From contig NZ_FNSN01000004.1 of assembly GCF_900105345.1 (NCBI RefSeq), positions 248,001 through 312,000 on the forward strand: 64,000 bases of DNA, read 5' to 3'. Numbering within the stretch: the stretch's first letter is position 1; every line of letters starts with the position of its first letter. The notes below the pieces were generated by a model that did not search any database, was not told the DNA's origin, and saw only the letters and a program-made list of their open reading frames with translations. Source of the stretch: Arthrobacter woluwensis. Its GTDB lineage: Bacteria > Actinomycetota > Actinomycetes > Actinomycetales > Micrococcaceae. The position numbers and the translations under genes are program-made. Shown one piece after another: positions 59,627-64,000 of this stretch.

Positions 59627-59783
59627 CGTGGTCATGGAGACCGCTGCTAGGTACTAGGACAAGTTCCCTAAACGTGCTGGCGAACGGTAAGCCGGGTGAC
59701 GTCAACGCTCAGCGTTGGCAGAGGACCGAGCTTAGCGGCGGCCTAAGAACGAGGCGACGCTACGCGCCTACTCCATGACCATG
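59627..59783 (+). ncRNA. candidate structured RNA closed by a 13-bp helix
   Basis: Bases 59627-59639 pair with 59771-59783 (13 positions, one G-T), enclosing ~130 nt. Inside are smaller hairpins, e.g. CAACGC/GCGTTG, CTTAG/CTAAG and GGCG/CGCC. It starts 3 nt after the tRNA-Gly 3' end, so it would be on the same transcript. No ORF. No family recognised; not tmRNA-like by eye. Confidence 0.45.
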
Positions 59784-59880
59784 TTCACTCCCAGCGCGGT
59801 CGCTGGGTCACGACGACCGCACCGCTGGATCCCCGGCCCACCCGGGAACGAGCCGGGAGCCTGGCACCAAGGAGGCCCAC
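59784..59880. other. spacer before the 55-aa zinc-finger gene
   Basis: Contains a 7-bp hairpin CCCAGCG/CGCTGGG near 59788-59805 and an AAGGAGG ribosome site just before ATG 59881. No ORF. Confidence 0.45.
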
Positions 59881-60048
59881 ATGCCACCCTGCGACCAATG
59901 CCGAGTAGCCCGCTCAATCATGCGCCTCGACACACCAGCCGGCCCCCTCTACCTCTGCTGGCACCACAGCAAAGACACCGACGGCCTCACACTCCAAGAC
60001 GGCTGGGCCAAAGCCTACGACACCGACGCCATCAAGGAACTCCGGTGA
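59881..60048 (+). CDS. zinc-finger phage protein, 55 aa (DUF7455-like)
   Basis: PPCDQCRVARSIMRL..GPLYLCWHHSK gives a C-x2-C...C-x2-H-type zinc site, like a family of small proteins found near actinophage terminase genes. ATG 59881 preceded by AAGGAGG. Function unknown. Confidence 0.72.
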   Translation: MPPCDQCRVARSIMRLDTPAGPLYLCWHHSKDTDGLTLQDGWAKAYDTDAIKELR

Positions 60049-60079
60049 AACAAACCCCCGCCCCACGCAAGGAGGGCCC

Positions 60080-60310
60080 ATGGCAAACGACATTCGGAAG
60101 CTGAGCATCCACGAGGTCACCAAGCTCCCTGACCTCGTGACCGTGGACCACACGAAAGGAGCCGTGCCGCTCCTCATCGACGGCCAGCCCTTCCCGTGGT
60201 ACCTGTCCGCCGACGAAGGTATCCACGTGAGCCTTTACGAGCCCAGGAGCGGCATACAGCAGGTCACCATCACACTCCTGGCCGAGCGTGTCCGCGTCAT
60301 CCCCGAGTAA
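60080..60310 (+). CDS. hypothetical phage protein, 76 aa
   Basis: ATG 60080 with AAGGAGG upstream. MANDIRKLSIHEVTKLPDLVTVDHTKGAVPLLIDGQPFPWYLS; compact beta-type protein, a common neighbour of HNH/terminase genes. No function. Confidence 0.65.
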   Translation: MANDIRKLSIHEVTKLPDLVTVDHTKGAVPLLIDGQPFPWYLSADEGIHVSLYEPRSGIQQVTITLLAERVRVIPE

Positions 60311-60313
60311 CCA

Positions 60314-60616
60314 ATGGTCACCAGCCGCACAGGCACAGGCCAATGGAAACGCGTCGTACGCGAACGCAGACGCATCGACCAAGAACGCGGCCTCACACGG
60401 TGCCCACACTGCGGCGTATGGCTCAACTGGGAACAAGGCCGACTCCCCAACAGCGCCGAAGTAGACCACATCACCCCCCACTCCCTCGGCGGACCAGACA
60501 CCCTCGCCAACTCCCAGACGCTATGCCGCCTCTGCAACCAACAACTCGGAAACAAACGCCGCAAAGGCCGACCGAAGCCAGCCATCGCGGACCCAGTGAC
60601 AACAGTCAACTGGTGA
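60314..60616 (+). CDS. HNH endonuclease next to terminase
   Basis: 100 aa. Zinc knuckle CPHCG..CRLCN and the HNH core EVDHITPHSLGGPDTLANSQTLCRLCNQQLGNKR. HNH proteins in this position work with the HK97-type terminase in cutting the cos site. ATG 60314. Confidence 0.9.
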   Translation: MVTSRTGTGQWKRVVRERRRIDQERGLTRCPHCGVWLNWEQGRLPNSAEVDHITPHSLGGPDTLANSQTLCRLCNQQLGNKRRKGRPKPAIADPVTTVNW

Positions 60617-60749
60617 CCCCAGGGGGAACCCGGTCCCCCACCCCGCCCAAGTCGCTCTCGCGGCATAGCGATCTCTCCCCGTTCCTTTTTCCACATAGAG
60701 GGAAAGGCGGTTTTTCCGCATTGCGGAATTAGTTGATGTTTCAGAAGAG
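60617..60749. other. 133-bp gap between HNH and terminase small subunit; possible cos region
   Basis: No ORF. It contains GGGGGAACCCGGTCCCCC, a hairpin-forming G/C element, and an AT-richer part with TTTTTCC twice. cos-type phages usually carry their packaging site near here; I cannot identify the nicking sites. Confidence 0.4.
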
Positions 60750-61088
60750 GTGATTCGTTTGACGTCGAAGAAGACACTCCGAGTCGCGGGGCCTGAAGAT
60801 GAGGCCGTTGAGGCTGCGAGAAGCGCTGAGCCGATGTCAGTTTTTGAAGCCTCGAAGCTATCACCACTCTACCTGCGAAGGGCGTTACGAGACAAGATCT
60901 CGATGGACATTGACAACGGCGTTCCGCCTCGGGATCTTGCTGCGCTGTCGAAGAGGTTGGTGGATCTCGCCAAGGAGATCGAGGCCCTTGAGGCGAAGGA
61001 AGCCCAGGAGGACGAGGAAGAGCGTTCCCGGGCAGAGGCAGGGGTGAAGGCTGGTGGCAACAGGTGGGAAGGACCGACTGCTATCTGA
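60750..61088 (+). CDS. terminase small subunit
   Basis: 112 aa. ASKLSPLYLRRALRDKISMDIDNGVPPRDLAALSKRLVDLAKEIEALEAKEAQEDEEERS is a helical DNA-binding/oligomerisation layout of HK97-type small terminases. GTG 60750 with AGAAGAG upstream; a TTG at 60759 is an alternative. Overlaps the large subunit by 35 bp. Confidence 0.78.
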   Translation: MIRLTSKKTLRVAGPEDEAVEAARSAEPMSVFEASKLSPLYLRRALRDKISMDIDNGVPPRDLAALSKRLVDLAKEIEALEAKEAQEDEEERSRAEAGVKAGGNRWEGPTAI

Positions 61089-62505
61089 GGTAGCCCGCCA
61101 CCTGCTGATGCCAGAGGGCATCATGACGCACCGTTGGCCGGAGATCGCGCCGGAGCTGGACCGGATGGGTATCGACATGGATACCTGGCAGGTCGGCTTG
61201 AGCAAGGCGATTACCGCGCAGCGCGAGGATGGCCTGTATGCATGCGGTATCGGTGGGGCGATCATCTCCATCCCCCGGCAGGTCGGCAAGACGTTCACCA
61301 TCGGTGCCCTGATCTTCGCTCTCTGTCAGAGAGACCCTGGGACTCTTGTTCTCTGGACAGCTCACCGAACCAGGACTCACAACGAGACCTTCAAGGCCAT
61401 GGAGTCCATGGCGAAGCGTAAGCGGATCGCCCCGTTCATCAAGGCGATCCGCAAGACCAATGGTGAGCAGGAGATCGAGTTCACCAACGGGTCGCGGATC
61501 CTGTTCGGTGCCCGTGAGGCTGGCTTCGGGCGTGGCTTCGCGGAGGTGGACATCATCGTCCTGGATGAGGCTCAGATTCTCACCGAGAAGGCGATGGAAG
61601 ACATGGTGCCGGCGACGAACGCCGCCGCGAACGGTCTGGTCATCCTGATCGGCACCCCGCCGCGTCCGATTGACCCGGGCGAGGTGTTCAGCGGCCGCCG
61701 TTCCGCCAAGCTGCACGACGACGACCCCGACACCCTCTATGTCGAGTTCTCCGCTGACCCGCACGCCAACCCGGACGACGAATCCCAGTGGGCGAAAGCC
61801 AACCCATCCTTCCCTCACCGTGTGAAGCGTGCCGCGATCCTGCGGATGCGGAAGCTCTTGGGGAACGTCGAATCGTTCCTCCGTGAGGGCCTTGGTATCT
61901 GGGATGAGCGGACGACGGTCAAGACGGCCTTCTCTCCGGGCCTGTGGGCCAAGTGCAAGGGCACTAAGCCTGAGGGTGGCCGGAAGGTCTTCGGGGTGAA
62001 GTTCTCCCCGGACGGCGCGACCGTGGCTCTCTCCGGTGCTCTGCGTCCGGACGACCCGGACGCGCCGATTTTCGTGGAGGCGATCAAGTCCATGTCGGCG
62101 TCTGAGTCCACTGCCTGGCTCGTTGACTTCCTGGTCGAGCGGAAGGACGAGGCCGCGCAGATCGTCATCGACGGTCGCTCCGGGGTCGGGTTCCTCGTGA
62201 ACGCGCTTCGCCAGGAGAAAGTGCCGGCCAAGGCCATCCTGACCCCGAACACCGAGGAAGTCATCGCCGCGCACTCCATGTTCGAACGTGGCGTGATCGA
62301 AGGCGGCCTCGAGCACTCTGGCGAGAGTGAACTGACCACACAGGCTGAGGCGGCCATCAAGCGCAAGATCGGCAAAGCTGGCGGCTTCGGCTGGGACTCC
62401 CCCGCCGACGGGACCAGCGTCGCCCTACTGGACGCCGCCACCCTGGCGTACTGGGGCGCAAAGACCACGAAACGACGGCCTGGCCGGAAGGGAGGGTTCC
62501 TATGA
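61054..62505 (+). CDS. terL: terminase large subunit
   Basis: 483 aa packaging ATPase/nuclease. Walker A-like SIPRQVGKT with Lys79, Walker B VDIIVLDEAQ with Asp171/Glu172, coupling motif GTPP, and a C-terminal nuclease part with VIDGRSGVG and a late Asp (LLDAATLAYWG). Length and motifs match HK97/Siphoviridae large terminases. GTG 61054; stop overlaps the portal ATG. Confidence 0.93.
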   Translation: MATGGKDRLLSEVARHLLMPEGIMTHRWPEIAPELDRMGIDMDTWQVGLSKAITAQREDGLYACGIGGAIISIPRQVGKTFTIGALIFALCQRDPGTLVLWTAHRTRTHNETFKAMESMAKRKRIAPFIKAIRKTNGEQEIEFTNGSRILFGAREAGFGRGFAEVDIIVLDEAQILTEKAMEDMVPATNAAANGLVILIGTPPRPIDPGEVFSGRRSAKLHDDDPDTLYVEFSADPHANPDDESQWAKANPSFPHRVKRAAILRMRKLLGNVESFLREGLGIWDERTTVKTAFSPGLWAKCKGTKPEGGRKVFGVKFSPDGATVALSGALRPDDPDAPIFVEAIKSMSASESTAWLVDFLVERKDEAAQIVIDGRSGVGFLVNALRQEKVPAKAILTPNTEEVIAAHSMFERGVIEGGLEHSGESELTTQAEAAIKRKIGKAGGFGWDSPADGTSVALLDAATLAYWGAKTTKRRPGRKGGFL

Positions 62506-63965
62506 GTTGGGGCTACCAGGATCTTTCCAAACTGACGGTCGAAGGGCTCGGCGATGATGAGCTGAGGATCGCCCGGAAGCTGTTTGCTACGTGGGCGGCC
62601 CGCCTGCCGAAGACGCTGCGCCGGTCCCAGTACGCGGATGCTGAGAACCCGTTCAAGGACCTCGGCATCGCTCTGCCGCCTCAGCTTCGGAACGCGAAGT
62701 TCTATCTGTCCTGGGCAGCCATGGCGGTTCGTAGGCCTTCCCTGCGGGTGCAGTTTGATGGCCTTCATCTTCCTGGTTCTGAGGACCCGTTCGATCTTGG
62801 CGAGGTGTTGAAGGCCAACAACTTCGGGCTCGAGTTCCAGCAGGCCGTGACCGGCGCGAATAAGCATTCGGTGTCGTTCATGACCGTTGCTAAGGGTACT
62901 GATGGTGAAGCGCCTGCCCAGATCATTGGGCATTCCGCAGAGTCTGCTGCTGGCATCTGGGACAGGCGTAAGCGTCGAATGTCGGCGCTCCTGACCATCA
63001 CTGACGTCGATCAGCTCAGCAACCCTACCGAGTTCGTCCTGTGGCTCGAAGACTCAGTGATCACGTGCAAGCTTGATGATGGCAAGTGGAAGTCGAACAA
63101 GGAAAAACATTCGATTGGGCGCGTCCTTGCCGTTGCCATCCGTAACGATCCGCAAGGCAATGCACCGTTCGGTCGATCCCGCCTGACGAATTCCGTGATG
63201 GCCCTGAACGACATGGCAGTTCGTGCGTTCGTTCGTATGGAAGGCAACGCCGAGTTCTACTCGACCCCGCAGCTCGCGATCTTGGGCATTGCGGAGGATG
63301 CCTTCAGCGGTTCGGTGGAAGAGGCCAAATTCAAGCTCGCTATGGCCCGTCTGCTTGCCCTGACGAAGGACGAGGACGGGGATATCCCGCAGCTCAAACA
63401 GCTGCAGCAGGCGACGATGACACCTCACAGCGACATGCTCCGGACAGTTGCGATGGCGTTCAGCGGCGAGACTGGCTTGTCACCATCTTCTCTCGGCGTG
63501 CTTCATGATCAGCCGTCCAGCGCCGAGGCGATCCGTGCGGCAGAGCATGAGCTACTGATCGACATCATGTGGCAGAACCAGTACGTGCTTGCCCCTGCTG
63601 TCGAAGAGATCGCCGGGTTGGCTTACATGGTCAAGGAGGACGAGACGAGCCTCCCGGACGAGTTCTGGAAGCTCTCGGCACGGTTCCGTAATCCGGAGTT
63701 CCGCTCGATGTCGGCTGAGGCTGATGCCCTCACGAAGCTCGCCCCTGTGCTTCCTCAGATCATCCAGTACCCGACTCTTGCTGGCCGGGTCTTCACCGAT
63801 GACGAGGTGGACAGCCTGCGCCAGGAGGCCCAGAAGGGAATGGTCTCAGACTTCATCAACCGCGTGGCCGGTCAAAGCGCGGTTACTCCTGAGGTTGCCG
63901 CTGAGGTCGCCAAGGGGGCCGACAACCAGCAAGGCAGAGCATCTATTTCAGGGGGGGGCAAGTAG
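62502..63965 (+). CDS. phage portal protein (SPP1 Gp6-like), 3' end possibly frameshifted
   Basis: 487 aa to the TAG at 63963. PPQLRNAKFYLSWAAMAVRR, GRSRLTNSVMALNDMAVRAFVRMEGNAEFYSTPQLAILG and SGETGLSPSSLGVLHDQPSSAEAIRAAEHELL are characteristic of the Gp6-like portal family, which forms the DNA gate of the capsid. A run of eight G (63951-63958) precedes the stop; with seven G the frame would continue SSALEDAQVLKAK to the window edge, which looks like the normal family C-terminus. So the true gene may be longer. Confidence 0.88.
   Translation: MSWGYQDLSKLTVEGLGDDELRIARKLFATWAARLPKTLRRSQYADAENPFKDLGIALPPQLRNAKFYLSWAAMAVRRPSLRVQFDGLHLPGSEDPFDLGEVLKANNFGLEFQQAVTGANKHSVSFMTVAKGTDGEAPAQIIGHSAESAAGIWDRRKRRMSALLTITDVDQLSNPTEFVLWLEDSVITCKLDDGKWKSNKEKHSIGRVLAVAIRNDPQGNAPFGRSRLTNSVMALNDMAVRAFVRMEGNAEFYSTPQLAILGIAEDAFSGSVEEAKFKLAMARLLALTKDEDGDIPQLKQLQQATMTPHSDMLRTVAMAFSGETGLSPSSLGVLHDQPSSAEAIRAAEHELLIDIMWQNQYVLAPAVEEIAGLAYMVKEDETSLPDEFWKLSARFRNPEFRSMSAEADALTKLAPVLPQIIQYPTLAGRVFTDDEVDSLRQEAQKGMVSDFINRVAGQSAVTPEVAAEVAKGADNQQGRASISGGGK
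63951..63958 (+). repeat. G8 homopolymer at the portal 3' end
   Basis: Eight G in the portal frame, seven bases before the sense codon preceding the stop. Removing one G opens the frame to the end of the window. Either a sequencing/assembly error, a slippery site or a natural mutation. Confidence 0.8.
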
Positions 63966-64000
63966 TGCACTAGAGGACGCCCAGGTGCTGAAGGCAAAGG

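Larger units (their letters stand above)
44003..64000 (+). mobile_element. prophage, left ~20 kb (right end outside the window)
   Basis: Starts at the tRNA-Phe fragment and contains integrase, repressor/Cro, excisionase-like protein, early small-gene operon, HNH nucleases, YqaJ exonuclease, SSB, RusA, a tRNA, terminase subunits and portal. The order is that of a temperate actinobacterial siphovirus. The structural genes after portal are not in the window. Nothing in the visible part looks decayed except possibly the portal 3' end. Confidence 0.93.

Noticed and set aside
60045-60104. 19-codon ORF before the 76-aa phage gene
   Set aside because: Too short, overlaps the ribosome site and start of the next gene, and no protein-like features.

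Overview
The window is high-GC DNA from a Gram-positive actinobacterium, most likely a member of the Micrococcaceae close to Arthrobacter. The signs are strong G/C third-position bias, many GTG starts, ATGA/GTGA stop-start overlaps, an IdeR/DmdR-type iron box, a desABCD siderophore operon, an Asp23/DUF2273/AmaP envelope-stress cluster and an HbpS-type haem-binding protein beside a SenS/SenR-like kinase and regulator. The genus is inferred from gene content and was not tested.

The window has two parts. Bases 1 to about 44,000 are host chromosome. From about 44,003 to the right edge is an integrated siphovirus-like prophage that runs off the window.

Host layout: SpoU-type RNA methyltransferase, a Pro/Gln-rich membrane protein, an HAD hydrolase, a purine-type phosphoribosyltransferase, a Tat-like hydrolase, pyrE and a DHA2 exporter (1-7.2 kb); nadE, a TetR/SDR pair and two crotonase-fold acyl-CoA enzymes (7.5-12 kb); a LacI-controlled MHS transporter with a C45 Ntn-hydrolase (12-15.7 kb); ankyrin lipoprotein, HbpS-like protein, histidine kinase and response regulator (15.9-19.7 kb); VanZ/RDD protein, old yellow enzyme and exonuclease III (19.8-23.1 kb); an alpha-glucoside ABC importer with LacI repressor and GH13 glucosidase (24-30.6 kb); an LEA-like 11-mer repeat protein and the Asp23 cluster (30.7-33.6 kb); an MHS transporter and an SDR (34-36.6 kb); the desferrioxamine operon desABCD behind an iron box (36.7-42.2 kb). 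Five long near-perfect palindromes lie between host genes, four of them between converging genes. Two share a core and show compensatory changes. I saw none in the prophage.

Prophage layout: the left attachment site is the 3' part of a tRNA-Phe. It is followed by a tyrosine integrase, a divergent repressor/Cro switch with palindromic operators, an excisionase-like protein and a long run of small translationally coupled early genes. Next come two HNH paralogues, a recombination/replication block (YqaJ exonuclease, companion protein, SSB, redoxin, iteron-like repeats, RusA resolvase), a tRNA-Gly followed by a candidate structured RNA, and the start of the late region (HNH, terminase small and large subunits, portal). 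Two minus-strand genes interrupt the early operon.

The most interesting signal is a near-consensus LexA box at 45453-45468, just after the integrase terminator. It precedes a small ORF that runs antisense into the 3' half of the prophage repressor, a plausible SOS-controlled induction device. Also notable are a module of hairpin, T6 and CATGCC repeated through the early region, a run of eight G at the end of the portal gene that may hide a frameshift, and a 157-nt region closed by a 13-bp helix after the prophage tRNA.
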